Shown: positions 18,012-27,256, numbered from the stretch's first letter. The stretch is 64,000 bases of DNA from CBDCUQ01 sp965222835 (GCA_965222835.1 CBDCUQ010000003.1:62001-126000); one strand, 5' to 3'. Notes: a model not told the origin generated them from the sequence alone. Program-made: numbers and translations.

Positions 18012-19088
18012 ATGGCTGCACCCAGAGTGACTTTGAAGACGGCGCGCGACCTTGCCGACGCGGGGCTTGTTTCCGCCGATCGTGCAGCGGAGATTGCGCG
18101 TGTTTCGGAGCGCTATGCTGTTGCCATCTCCCCTGCTATGGCCGAGCTTATCGATCGCACAGATCGGGCAGATCCGATTGCCCGCCAATTCGTGCCAGAC
18201 GTTCGGGAACTTGACGCGCATCCCGCCGAACATAGCGATCCCATCGGTGATCAGATCAAGAGCCCTGCGAAGGGACTCGTACACCGCTATCGTGACCGCG
18301 TTCTGTTGAAGGTCGCTAGCATTTGTCCTGTCTACTGCCGCTTCTGCTTTCGCCGTGAGATGGTCGGACCCGGGACCGGCGAGGGGATGTCACAGGACGA
18401 ATTCAAGGCTGCGCTCGACTACATTGGTACCAACCCAGAGATCTGGGAAGTGATTCTGACGGGCGGAGATCCGTTCGTTCTGTCACCGCGCCGTCTCAGT
18501 GACATTACGGGTGCGCTGTCTGGCATTACGCACGTGCGCGTCTTGCGGTGGCATACGCGGGTGCCCGCCGTTGCGCCGGAGCGCATCACGCCGGATCTTG
18601 TCCAGGCCATCCAGTCGGGATCAAAGACCGTCTACGTGGCGCTGCATGCCAACCATCCGCGCGAACTCACGGCTGCTGCACGCCGTGCCATTGCTTCCCT
18701 CGTCGATGCCGGTGTTCCGGTCGTCAGTCAGACCGTACTCCTGCGCGGTGTCAACGACGATGTGGATACGCTGGAGGCCCTTATGCGGGCCTTCGTCGAA
18801 GCCCGCGTGAAGCCTTACTATCTGCATCACGGGGATCTTGCGCCGGGTACGCGCCACTTCCGTACAACGATTGTTGAAGGGCAAGCGATTATGACCGAGC
18901 TTCGCCGCCGGCTCTCCGGGTTGGCGATGCCAGCGTACGTGCTCGACGGCCCAGGCGCACGCGGTAAAGTGCCGGTCAACGCTGCAAATGTTCGACCTTC
19001 GGAGACTGCAGGTTGCTACGAGGTCACGGCGCCGGACGGCTCGGTCTATGTCTATGAAGACTGCTGCACACCCGCCGATCGCATTTAG
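18012..19088 (+). CDS. epmB: EF-P beta-lysylation protein EpmB (lysine 2,3-aminomutase family)
   Basis: 358 residues. EpmB is a radical SAM, PLP-dependent enzyme converting (S)-alpha-lysine to (R)-beta-lysine for EpmA. The cluster motif CPVYCRFC places Cys105, Cys109 and Cys112 for the [4Fe-4S] centre; ILTGGDPFVLSPRRL and LRWHTRVPAVAPERIT are KamA-family signatures, HHGDLAPGTRHFRT follows, and Lys319 in DGPGARGKVPVN corresponds to the PLP lysine. ATG 18012 is chosen because the family begins close to it. The gene directly follows epmA on the same strand, completing the modification set for the divergent efp. Confidence 0.94.
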   Translation: MAAPRVTLKTARDLADAGLVSADRAAEIARVSERYAVAISPAMAELIDRTDRADPIARQFVPDVRELDAHPAEHSDPIGDQIKSPAKGLVHRYRDRVLLKVASICPVYCRFCFRREMVGPGTGEGMSQDEFKAALDYIGTNPEIWEVILTGGDPFVLSPRRLSDITGALSGITHVRVLRWHTRVPAVAPERITPDLVQAIQSGSKTVYVALHANHPRELTAAARRAIASLVDAGVPVVSQTVLLRGVNDDVDTLEALMRAFVEARVKPYYLHHGDLAPGTRHFRTTIVEGQAIMTELRRRLSGLAMPAYVLDGPGARGKVPVNAANVRPSETAGCYEVTAPDGSVYVYEDCCTPADRI

Positions 19089-19194
19089 AGTCTTTTTCTG
19101 GTTCAAGTCGAACCACCTACGCTCCTTCCAGGCCAAGCGAATCTCCGCCAGTTGATTATGCCTCAGGCGACGTGCTGCGGGCAGTTGCACCATG

Positions 19195-19278
19195 CCGGGG
19201 TCTAGCCCCGGGATGACAGGTGAGAATGTCATTCCGGCACCCCACCCCCAATGTCATCCCGGCATTCAATGCCGGGAT
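19195..19278. repeat. Intergenic palindromic repeats, pair 1
   Basis: Part of a 513-bp gene-free stretch (19089-19602) between convergent epmB and lpxB. It holds a palindrome centred at 19203 (CCGGGGTCTAGCCCCGG) and a second at 19256-19278 (ATCCCGGCATT / AATGCCGGGAT), each flanked by TGTCAT or GATGACA. This resembles the dispersed 'TGTCATCCCGG' elements common between genes of many alphaproteobacteria. Confidence 0.7.
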
Positions 19279-19361
19279 CCAAGGTGCCTCTGCCGCGACA
19301 ATCAGAATTCGGGCACAACGCTTACTGCAGCGCTGATTTGAGTACGGACCCAACCTCTTCT

Positions 19362-19466
19362 CCCCTCCCCGCCAGGGGGAGGGGGAATAGAAGTCGTGCG
19401 AAGATTAGCGGACCAGGACGATTTTGAACGTGAGGAATTCCCCTCCTCTTGATGGGGAGGGGGTGA
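19362..19466. repeat. Intergenic palindromic repeats, pair 2
   Basis: Two C-rich/G-rich hairpins: 19362-19385 (CCCCTCCCC / GGGGGAGGGG) and 19437-19466 (CCCCTCC / GGGGAGGGG). The two units are related to each other in sequence and 75 bp apart. They may end transcription from both sides or be a dispersed repeat family. The rest of 19089-19602 holds nothing else I can assign. Confidence 0.65.
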
Positions 19467-19602
19467 CGGGACAAGCGGCCGCTCGAAGTTTCAATCAATT
19501 TGTTGCCGCACGATTTGCTCCCAGGTCCGGCTTATCCGGGTGATATCGTCTGAGCCGGAAAGTCGTTATGCACGAGACAGATCGAGTCGGATGGTTGGCT
19601 TT

Positions 19603-20796
19603 TCAGTCATTGCGCCGGCCCTGTACCGCGTAGCTCAACACGATTTCGGCGGCGCGGCTGCTCGGCGTGCCATGAGAGATGGCGAGACGCTCCGGGATCT
19701 TCTCTAATCCTTCGATCTGCTTGCGGCGTTCAGCGCTGTCGAAGAGGAGGGGCTGGAGCGCAGCGGATAACAGCCGGCCGGTACAATCCTCCTGAAGAAA
19801 CTCGGGGTAAACGTTCTCGCCCGCGACAAGATTGGCAAGCACAACCGATGTGGTGTTGAGCGGAAGTGTTCGTCGCAGGAGCGGTGCGATCAGTCTGTCC
19901 ACCCGATAAGCCACGACGGCGGGCGTGCCGCACGCGGCAAGCTCCAGTGTTACCGTGCCGGACGCTGCAAGGGCCGCATCGGCCAGGCGAAACGCCATGA
20001 GTTTGTTGTCTTCGCCGTCGACGAGGTGCGGCCGCACAAGCCAGTTTTTGATCCCGGCTTCGACCTCTGGGCGCACATGGTCAACGGTTGGAACAATCAC
20101 CGATGGTTCGATGCCACACCCCAAAAGCTCGCCGATCGCGTCACCGAAGGGTTCAATCAAGCGCCCAACTTCCGACCGGCGGCTTCCCGGAAGCACGACG
20201 AGGACGGGACGCGCAGGATTGAGATCCAGCCGCGCTCTGAGCGGCGCCGGATCGAGTGCGCGCAATGCCGCCATGCGCTCGGACAGCGGGTGACCGACGT
20301 AGGTGCAGGGTGGGCCTCCGAGGCGCTCGTGCGCGGCGGGCTCGAATGGGAGTAGCGCCAGCACATGGTCGACATAGGCGCGCATCTTGGGGGCACGGCC
20401 CGGCCGCCATGCCCACACGCTCGGTGACACGTAGTCGATGATCGGAACTGAGGGCAGTTTCCTGCGAATGCGTTTGGCGATCGGATGCGTGAACTCCGGA
20501 CTGTCAATGATAACGACCGCGTCGGGCTTGTCGGCGACGGCTGCAAAGACGGTCTGATAAACGCGCTGCACGATGCGAGGAAATCTCCGCACGATGGCGG
20601 GGATACCCATCACGGCGATGTCGGCAAGCGGAAACAACGAGGCGAGGCCTTGGCGCTCCATTCCCGGGCCGCCGACACCGGCAAACTTTATGGGTGCATC
20701 TTCGCCGTCTTTCAGCGCCATCATCAGACGCTCACCCAGCGCGTCACCCGAATGCTCGCCGGCGACGAGGAAGAGTTTGAGGGGACGGCCGCTCAT
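19603..20796 (-). CDS. lpxB: Lipid-A-disaccharide synthase
   Basis: 397 residues, a GT-B glycosyltransferase (GT19) that joins UDP-2,3-diacylglucosamine and lipid X to form the tetraacyl disaccharide of lipid A. Signatures: LFLVAGEHSGDALGERLM at the N-terminus, DYVSPSVWAWRPGRA in the middle, VVLPGSRRSEVGRL and ASGTVTLELAACGTPAVVAYR. Its ATG overlaps the lpxI stop by four bases (ATGA), so the two are translationally coupled. It is the last gene of the leftward block. Confidence 0.97.
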   Translation of the reverse strand: MSGRPLKLFLVAGEHSGDALGERLMMALKDGEDAPIKFAGVGGPGMERQGLASLFPLADIAVMGIPAIVRRFPRIVQRVYQTVFAAVADKPDAVVIIDSPEFTHPIAKRIRRKLPSVPIIDYVSPSVWAWRPGRAPKMRAYVDHVLALLPFEPAAHERLGGPPCTYVGHPLSERMAALRALDPAPLRARLDLNPARPVLVVLPGSRRSEVGRLIEPFGDAIGELLGCGIEPSVIVPTVDHVRPEVEAGIKNWLVRPHLVDGEDNKLMAFRLADAALAASGTVTLELAACGTPAVVAYRVDRLIAPLLRRTLPLNTTSVVLANLVAGENVYPEFLQEDCTGRLLSAALQPLLFDSAERRKQIEGLEKIPERLAISHGTPSSRAAEIVLSYAVQGRRND

Positions 20797-22076
20797 TGGG
20801 ACACTCCCGGCATATCATTGGCTACACCGATGTAGAGCCCGTGGGTTTCCGCACGCTGCAACGCTTCGTCAAGATGCGTGGTTGTCCTGGCCGTGGAAAT
20901 CACGCCGGCCAAACGGGCCGCGGCCACCTTATCGATGATCCCGGCATCGATCGGTTGGGTGATGAGGGCCATGCCCGCATTTCGCCAGCCCAACCCGCCC
21001 CATTGAACGAGACCGGCCGCTCTCTCCAGCATCAGGCCGGCGCCCTCGCCGCTTTCGACCGCGAGGACATGCTGGCGCGAGACCACCACACCGTGGCTGC
21101 CGCCAAAGCGCGACATAACTTGCAGGATTTCGAGTCCACGCTGCGCGTCGGCGCTGGCGCGTGCACTGAGGCGCCTGCCTATAAATGCCGTCCAAGTGCA
21201 CGCCTGCGGCTGGCTGGCCGGGTGCGGCTTTTTCTCCACCGTGTCGGTGATGCCGACCACAAAGACACCGGTTTCCGTGCTTGCACGCTCCAGTTTTGCG
21301 CGCTCCAGGGCGACAACGCGGTCCGCTTCGACCGCAATACCGGCAAGTTCTGCTTCTGCTGCGCGGCGTACCGTATCCGGACCAATCGCCGGAAGGTCAA
21401 CGCGCAAATCCTGCCCCGGCTTGGTGCGCTTCACGAGCACACCACCCTTCCGGCTCGTGTCTACTGACCTTTCGCGAATGACACGGCGCAGCATGGCGTC
21501 CGTTCCATCGGCGGCCTCAACTGCTTCGACCCGACCACCGGCAACAACGACGCCCTGGCCGATGTCATAAGGTCCCAAGGCACGCACCAAATCGAGACCC
21601 AGCTGTATGTCGGTTTCGGAGCCAGATGGAACTGCGGTTGTTCCCATGGGACCTTCTGCGATGACCAGCTCGGGTGCTGCCTCGCCTACGCCGATGACAT
21701 GCAGGCCCTTTGATTCAAAAAAGCGAATGACGGCGCGAAGGACGCTGTCATCGCCGCCGGAAACGATGATGGAGGCGACGTGTGCGATGGCGCGAAAGAA
21801 GCCCATATCGGGGCGAAGTCTTAAGAGATCCGGACGGCGCACACGTCCAGCAAAGACAAGGTCCTCGGCACCGGCCGCCTTCAATGCGCGCACCATGGCG
21901 CCGATTTGTCCCCAGTTCACGGGCGTAACGGGATAGTTGCTGAAATCGGCATCGGCCTCACCTTGGAGTGCGACGATGCTCACGGCGTTGCCTCTACGGC
22001 TCGCGCAGTCGGCAATCTCGCGCGGCAGACTTCCGCCGCCGGCTAGGATTCCTATGCGACGGGCTGGCGTCGGCAT
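20793..22076 (-). CDS. lpxI: UDP-2,3-diacylglucosamine diphosphatase LpxI with extra C-terminal domain
   Basis: 427 residues from ATG 22076. LpxI removes UMP from UDP-2,3-diacylglucosamine to give lipid X, in place of LpxH in alphaproteobacteria. Residues 1-278 are a complete LpxI: GILAGGGSLPREIA, GRVRRPDLLRLRPD, YDIGQGVVVAGG, VEAADGTDAMLRRV, and TKPGQDLRVDLPAIGPDTV, ending at TGVFVVGI. Known LpxI proteins stop near 280. Residues 306-420 resemble the LpxI C-terminal domain again (GVVVSRQHVLAVESGEG, VAAARLAGVISTA), consistent with a degenerate duplication. The gene lies 10 bp after lpxA and overlaps lpxB. Confidence 0.95.
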   Translation of the reverse strand: MPTPARRIGILAGGGSLPREIADCASRRGNAVSIVALQGEADADFSNYPVTPVNWGQIGAMVRALKAAGAEDLVFAGRVRRPDLLRLRPDMGFFRAIAHVASIIVSGGDDSVLRAVIRFFESKGLHVIGVGEAAPELVIAEGPMGTTAVPSGSETDIQLGLDLVRALGPYDIGQGVVVAGGRVEAVEAADGTDAMLRRVIRERSVDTSRKGGVLVKRTKPGQDLRVDLPAIGPDTVRRAAEAELAGIAVEADRVVALERAKLERASTETGVFVVGITDTVEKKPHPASQPQACTWTAFIGRRLSARASADAQRGLEILQVMSRFGGSHGVVVSRQHVLAVESGEGAGLMLERAAGLVQWGGLGWRNAGMALITQPIDAGIIDKVAAARLAGVISTARTTTHLDEALQRAETHGLYIGVANDMPGVSQ

Positions 22077-22086
22077 GTCTTTCGTC

Positions 22087-22884
22087 TCAATTTTCGTGGG
22101 CCTCTCGCGGCGTGCACAATGCGCGCTTGCCGCCGGCGCGAATGAACGCCACGATCTCGGCAACGATCGGGTTGTCGTTGAACTCTTCGACCACGTCCTC
22201 GACGCGTTCGAGGAGGGTGCCTTCATCTGCAAACATCAACCGGTAGGCGCGGCGGAGCGAATGGATGTCCGACCGGGAAAACCCGCGCCGTTGCAGACCG
22301 ATGATGTTGAGGCCGGAAAGATAGGCGCGGTTGCCCAGCGCCATCCCGTACGGGATGAGGTCGTGCTCTAGCCCCGACATACCGCCGAGAAATGAATGCG
22401 CGCCGACGCGAGCAAACTGAATCACGGCGGCGCCACCGCCCAATATCGCAAAGTCGCCGACAATGCAGTGACCGGCCAACATGACGTTGTTCGAAAAGAC
22501 GACGTCATTTCCGACCTGGCAATCGTGTCCGACGTGACTGTTGGCAAGGAAGGCACAGCGATCGCCGATGTTGGTGGCCATGCCGCCGCCTTCGGTTCCG
22601 GGGTTGAGGGTGACGCCTTCGCGAACAATGCAGTCGCCGCCGAGGGTCAGCGTCGATGGTTCGCCCTTGTATTTTAGATCCTGCGGCTGATGGCCGACCG
22701 AGGCGAACGGAAAAATTCGCGTTCGAGGGCCAACGGTCGTCCGCCCCGCGACCACGGCGTGGCTCACCAATTCGACGTTGTCGCCAAGCGATACCTCCGG
22801 CCCAACCATGCAGTACGGACCAATCTTGACGCCGTCGCCGAGTTTTGCCCCCGCCTCGACGATTGCTGTCGGATGAATGCTCAT
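22087..22884 (-). CDS. lpxA: UDP-N-acetylglucosamine acyltransferase
   Basis: 265 residues, a left-handed beta-helix trimeric enzyme that puts the first 3-hydroxyacyl chain on UDP-GlcNAc, the first step of lipid A synthesis. The hexapeptide coils are clear from SIHPTAIVEAGAKLGDGVKIGP on, and NSHVGHDCQVGND contains the catalytic His region; GLNIIGLQRRGFSRSDIHSLRRAYR is the LpxA C-terminal helical signature. Its start overlaps the fabZ stop by four bases. Order fabZ-lpxA-lpxI-lpxB is the standard alphaproteobacterial arrangement. Confidence 0.97.
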   Translation of the reverse strand: MSIHPTAIVEAGAKLGDGVKIGPYCMVGPEVSLGDNVELVSHAVVAGRTTVGPRTRIFPFASVGHQPQDLKYKGEPSTLTLGGDCIVREGVTLNPGTEGGGMATNIGDRCAFLANSHVGHDCQVGNDVVFSNNVMLAGHCIVGDFAILGGGAAVIQFARVGAHSFLGGMSGLEHDLIPYGMALGNRAYLSGLNIIGLQRRGFSRSDIHSLRRAYRLMFADEGTLLERVEDVVEEFNDNPIVAEIVAFIRAGGKRALCTPREAHEN

Positions 22885-23381
22885 GAGCCGGTGGTGCTCG
22901 CAGCAAACGCTCTTGCTTCCGGCGTGTCAGCCAGCATAGCGCTGATCTCGGCTTCGGCCACCGTTAGGCCGTTCACTTTTGCCTCGCCAAAGAACCGCCA
23001 CACGCGACCGCGGTTGCGGATCTTTCGCACGTGATAGTGCAGCTGATCACCGGGCACGACGGGGCGGCGGAACTTGGCTTTGTCGATTCCCATAAAATAG
23101 ACGAGCTCGGCTTTGTAGTCCTCGCCGAGACTGCTGACGCATAGGGCGCCTGCCGTTTGCGCCAACCCTTCAATGATAAGGACACCGGGCATCACGGGGA
23201 ACTGGGGGAAGTGACCTTGGAAGAATGGCTCGTTGATCGTGACGTTCTTGACGCCGATACAGCTCTCGTCCCGATCCATGTCGTACATGCGATCAAGCAA
23301 TAGAAACGGATAGCGATGCGGCAGGAACTTCATGACCCGCGCGACATCTGCTGTTCCGAGGTTTGCCTTGTTGGCTGTCAT
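22881..23381 (-). CDS. fabZ: 3-hydroxyacyl-[acyl-carrier-protein] dehydratase
   Basis: 166 residues from ATG 23381. A hot-dog-fold dehydratase making trans-2-enoyl-ACP in fatty acid elongation. Signatures: FLPHRYPFLLLDR with the catalytic His, EPFFQGHFPQFPVMPGVLIIEGLAQTAG (central part) with the catalytic Glu, and RRPVVPGDQL. The frame stays open 35 codons upstream to an ATG overlapping the end of lpxD, but that N-terminus is Gly/Arg/Thr-rich and unlike the family, and its ribosome site is too close to the ATG; ATG 23390 is another possibility. Confidence 0.95.
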   Translation of the reverse strand: MTANKANLGTADVARVMKFLPHRYPFLLLDRMYDMDRDESCIGVKNVTINEPFFQGHFPQFPVMPGVLIIEGLAQTAGALCVSSLGEDYKAELVYFMGIDKAKFRRPVVPGDQLHYHVRKIRNRGRVWRFFGEAKVNGLTVAEAEISAMLADTPEARAFAASTTGS

Positions 23382-23466
23382 GTCGTCCATTTCCCTGCCT
23401 GCTCCACCCTGGCCTCCGGTGCCGGTCCTCGTCGCGCCGGCACTTCGGGTCGCTCTCATTCCTGTC

Positions 23467-24525
23467 TCATTCCTGTTTGCCGCCATCGCCTCCTTGCCGC
23501 GTTGCCGGTTGCGTCGCCAGCCGCTTCAGGAGCGCATTTTCCCGGGCCCACTGCTTGAATGGCCGGGCCGGGGTTCCACCCATGACGGCCCCTGGCGGCA
23601 CATTATCCTTGGCGTGGGAGGCACCTGCAATCTGCGCACCCGTACCAACCTTGATGTGTCCAACGACAGCCGACTGGCCACCCATAACCACGAAGTCACC
23701 AAGCTCGCTGGAACCTGATATTCCAACCTGCGCGACAATTACGCAATGGCGCCCAATGACGACGTTGTGCCCGATCTGGACGAGATTATCAATTTTGGTG
23801 CCTTCGCCGATGATCGTGTCTTTAAGGGCGCCACGGTCAATGCTCGAATTGGCTCCGATCTCGACGTCATTCTGAATAATGACGCGACCGATCTGGGGGA
23901 CTTTGAGATGACCCTCCGGGCCCATAGCGAAACCGAACCCGTCCTGGCCGATGCGCACGCCTGAATGAATAATAACCCTGTCCCCGACAAGCGCATGGGT
24001 CACGCTGGCCAAGGGGCCGACATAGCTTTCCCGGCCAATGTGGACGCGGTAACCGATGACGGCGTTTGCGGCAATGCGCGTGCCGCGTCCTATCTTAGCC
24101 TCGGGGCCAATCACCGCGCCTGGTTCGACGACCACGTCAGGCTCCAACTCGGCCGTTGGGTCGACGGGCGGACCACTTGGATCGCCGGCCGCCCTGCTCC
24201 ATCGGGCTTCCGGATAGAATAGCTCTAGGGCGCAGGCAAAGCCGCGGTACGGGGCCTTGCTCAATAGCGGCACGGTCGTTTCAGGCACGCGGCTGGCGAA
24301 TGCCGGCTGGACCAAGCAGGCCCCCGCTTTTGAGCCTTCGAGTTGGGGCAAATACTTTGTGTTATCGAGAAACGAGAGATCGGAGCCCGTCGCCTCGCCG
24401 AGCGGCCGAATACCCGATATGCGACGGTCCGCATCTGCCCCCGGCGGCAGCTCCGCGCCGGCCGCCTGGGCAACCTCAGCGAGCGCAAACGGCCCGGCAT
24501 TTCGAAAGAATCCGGGATGCTGCAT
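23467..24525 (-). CDS. lpxD: UDP-3-O-(3-hydroxyacyl)glucosamine N-acyltransferase
   Basis: 352 residues. It adds the second hydroxyacyl chain in lipid A synthesis, using acyl-ACP. The N-terminal uridine-binding domain shows DRRISGIRPLGEATGSDLSFL; residues after about 110 form the left-handed beta helix with repeated hexapeptides and the catalytic segment SSIDRGALKDTIIGEGTKID, then QIGHNVVIGRHC with the catalytic His, and a C-terminal helix (FKQWARENALLKRLA). It sits 120 bp after bamA; no skp/ompH gene lies between the two. Confidence 0.97.
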   Translation of the reverse strand: MQHPGFFRNAGPFALAEVAQAAGAELPPGADADRRISGIRPLGEATGSDLSFLDNTKYLPQLEGSKAGACLVQPAFASRVPETTVPLLSKAPYRGFACALELFYPEARWSRAAGDPSGPPVDPTAELEPDVVVEPGAVIGPEAKIGRGTRIAANAVIGYRVHIGRESYVGPLASVTHALVGDRVIIHSGVRIGQDGFGFAMGPEGHLKVPQIGRVIIQNDVEIGANSSIDRGALKDTIIGEGTKIDNLVQIGHNVVIGRHCVIVAQVGISGSSELGDFVVMGGQSAVVGHIKVGTGAQIAGASHAKDNVPPGAVMGGTPARPFKQWARENALLKRLATQPATRQGGDGGKQE

Positions 24526-24645
24526 CGTTGAACATAACCTTTGGAACGCACGAGTTGGTGCGGGTCCGCAGCCCTTCGGTCAAGCCGGTCCCGGGCCTAG
24601 CCTAGGTCAAAGGGCACGGGGTTTCCAGACTTTTGGGGCAGGTTA

Positions 24646-27027
24646 TCAGAACTTAGAGGATGCGCCGAAGCGGAAGTTTTGCTCGTCGTCGAAATCTTCG
24701 CTCGACAGAACGTGCGCGTAATCCATACGCAGCGGGCCAACAGGCGAGTTCCACAAGATACTTGCGCCCACGGACGAGCGTATGGTGCTTTCGTCGGCCA
24801 ACGTGATCCCGTTCTGCGCATTGGGTTTGCCGTCGAGTTCTTTGGCAAGGTCACTAGCGCCAAAGAGAGAGCCTGCGTCCGCGAACACGGCTGCGCTGAT
24901 CCCCAAATCTTCAGGAATAAGCGGAATGGGGAAGCGAACTTCTGCCGTGGCGGACCAATACGTTGAGCCGCCAATCGAATCCCTGGTTCGCAGATCACGC
25001 GGGCCGAAGCCGGCACGGTCAAAGCCCCGGATTGTCTCGCCGCCACGGAAATAAAGATCCGTTAAACGGAGGCTGTCGTCACCCCAACCTTCGATGTGTC
25101 CGCCAATCACGCGGCTGACGAACGTGATTTTTTCGCTGATCGGATAGTAACCGCGGCCCTCTGCATTGACACGCGCGTATTGCACGTCGCCGCCAAGGCC
25201 TGCGAAGTTACTGGTTAGCTGCAGGAAGTAACCGCTGGTCGGACTTCGCGGATGGTTGCGCTTGTCATATGCGATGGAGGCTGCGACGGCTGACGTGATC
25301 GACTTGCCGCCAAAGCGTTCAAGCTCCGCACAAACCAGGCCGTTACTTGCATTCGCGGTGTTGACGTCACAAAGATCGTCGTAAATATCGCTGTGATCAA
25401 ACGTATACCCCGTCTGCATCCATAAGTTCTCAGCGAGCGGGAAGCCGAGACGCAGTGTTCCGCCCGTTCGCCGGCTGGCAAAACCGGACTCTGACGTTTG
25501 ATCGACGTCTTTGTGGTAGATATCAAATCCCGCCGCCAAATTCCGATCCAGGAAGCGGGGCTCGGTGAACGACAGGTCGACCTGGAAGCGCTCGACGGAT
25601 CCACCAACTTTCAAGCGAATGAACTGACCGTTGCCGAGCAAGTTGCGTTCGGTGAGACCGACGTCGCCAATCACACCTTCCGAAGTCGAGAAGCCTGCGC
25701 CGAACGATAGTTCGCCGGTCGACTGCTCTTCCAAGATCACGTCGATGACGACGCGGTCCGGTGCCGAGCCGGGACGGCGCTTGAGGTCGACCTTTTTGAA
25801 GAAGCCAAGTGACTTCAACCGTTTCTTGGCGCGATCGACCAGAAGCTTGTTATAAGCGTCGCCCTCGGCCAACCGGAATTCTCTGCGGATCACGTGATCC
25901 TTGGTACGCTCGTTACCGACGATGTTGATCCGCTCGATGTAGATGCGCGGGCCTTCATCGATAATGTAGGTCATCGCAATGGTGCGGGTTTCGGCGTCGC
26001 GCGTGGCGCGTGGGCGAACACGAACGAAGGCAAACCCAAGCTCAGAAGCTTCGAGTGTCAGCTTTTCAACGGTCTTGTCGACTTCGGAAGCGTTGTAGGT
26101 ATCGCCCTGATCGGTCAGGACGTAGCCCTGAAGGGAATTCGGATCGAGCTCAGCAAACTGACTCTCGATCACGACCGTGCCGAAGGAGTAGAGCGGACCC
26201 TCCTCGATGGCGAAATTGATGACGAAGCCGCTTCCTTCGCGATCTAGTTCGGCGTTCGCTGCGACCACGCGCACGTCTGCATATCCGTTCTTGAGGTAGT
26301 ACTGACGGATAAGCTCGCGATCCAACGACATGCGATCCGGATCGTAAATGCTGGTTCCCTTTAGGAAGTCGAACCATCCGGATTGCGTGGTCGAGATAAT
26401 GTCCCGCAACTGAGAATCCGAGAAGGCATGGTTGCCGATGAAGTTGATGGCCTTCACTTTCGTTGCACCGCCCTCTCCGATCTCGAATACGAGATTAACG
26501 CGGTTTTGTTCGAGTTCGATGATCTTCGGCTCGACAGACGCGGCGAACCGGCCCTGCCGGCGATAAACGTCGAGAATGCGCTGCACGTCGGCCATCGCCT
26601 TGGCGCGCGTGAACACGGAACGTGGCTTGAGCTGAACCTCCTTACGGAGCGTCTCGGTGTCGACCTCGCTATTGCCTTCGAAGGCGACCCGATTGACGAT
26701 CGGATTTTCCTCGACATAGACGATGACGATGCCGCCATCGCGGTCGATGCTGATGTCCTGGAAGAGCCCCGTGGCGAAGAGCGCCCTCAACGAGGCGTCG
26801 GCCTTACCCTCATCGTAGGGGTCGCCGACGGAAAGATGCATGTAAGAGCGCACGGTCTCGGGTTCTACGCGGCGGTTACCTTCGACGCGAATTTCCCGAA
26901 CGACGGTCTGCGCCTGAGCCTCGCCGGACACGGCTATTGCCCCGGCCGAAACCGCAAGTGGAACCGCGATCGCTAGAGAAAACCAGACGCGCCAGAAAGC
27001 CGGCGACATGATCCGAAACAGCGCCAT
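24646..27027 (-). CDS. bamA: Outer membrane protein assembly factor BamA
   Basis: 793 residues. BamA is the essential core of the barrel-assembly machine. After a signal peptide (SLAIAVPLAVSAGAIAVSGEAQA) come five POTRA repeats, beginning IRVEGNRRVEPETVRSYMHL, INFIGNHAFSDSQL and INIVGNERTKDHVIRREFRLAEGD, then a 16-strand barrel with the loop 6 motif YFRGGETIRGFDRAGFGPRD (VRGF/Y-like) and a C-terminal strand FRFGASSKF ending in Phe. Its neighbours (rseP upstream, lpxD downstream) are those usual in alphaproteobacteria. Confidence 0.97.
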   Translation of the reverse strand: MALFRIMSPAFWRVWFSLAIAVPLAVSAGAIAVSGEAQAQTVVREIRVEGNRRVEPETVRSYMHLSVGDPYDEGKADASLRALFATGLFQDISIDRDGGIVIVYVEENPIVNRVAFEGNSEVDTETLRKEVQLKPRSVFTRAKAMADVQRILDVYRRQGRFAASVEPKIIELEQNRVNLVFEIGEGGATKVKAINFIGNHAFSDSQLRDIISTTQSGWFDFLKGTSIYDPDRMSLDRELIRQYYLKNGYADVRVVAANAELDREGSGFVINFAIEEGPLYSFGTVVIESQFAELDPNSLQGYVLTDQGDTYNASEVDKTVEKLTLEASELGFAFVRVRPRATRDAETRTIAMTYIIDEGPRIYIERINIVGNERTKDHVIRREFRLAEGDAYNKLLVDRAKKRLKSLGFFKKVDLKRRPGSAPDRVVIDVILEEQSTGELSFGAGFSTSEGVIGDVGLTERNLLGNGQFIRLKVGGSVERFQVDLSFTEPRFLDRNLAAGFDIYHKDVDQTSESGFASRRTGGTLRLGFPLAENLWMQTGYTFDHSDIYDDLCDVNTANASNGLVCAELERFGGKSITSAVAASIAYDKRNHPRSPTSGYFLQLTSNFAGLGGDVQYARVNAEGRGYYPISEKITFVSRVIGGHIEGWGDDSLRLTDLYFRGGETIRGFDRAGFGPRDLRTRDSIGGSTYWSATAEVRFPIPLIPEDLGISAAVFADAGSLFGASDLAKELDGKPNAQNGITLADESTIRSSVGASILWNSPVGPLRMDYAHVLSSEDFDDEQNFRFGASSKF

Positions 27028-27256
27028 GCGCGGATCTGCCCTCGTTAGTGTGCCGAACCCCCTTGGACGCGAAACCTGTCGGCAACTTGGTTTCGAGCCC
27101 CTTACTCATGCTGCTTCGCAGAAGACCACGCTGCAGGGGGCTCCCACTGTCCCTCTGCCTGCCCAGAACTCCAGCTGTAAGTCCCGCTCTGCATGATCCT
27201 TTTAACGATTCAGCAAGGATCTTGGAAGTGGCAAGAATACGTCAGTTTTTTCGATT

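Noticed and set aside
17472..18284. 270-codon - strand frame
   Set aside because: Spans epmA and epmB in antisense; Arg/Cys/His-rich shadow translation.
19362..19466. CRISPR-like repeats
   Set aside because: The two units are hairpins with unrelated spacing and only two copies each; there are no spacers and no cas genes.
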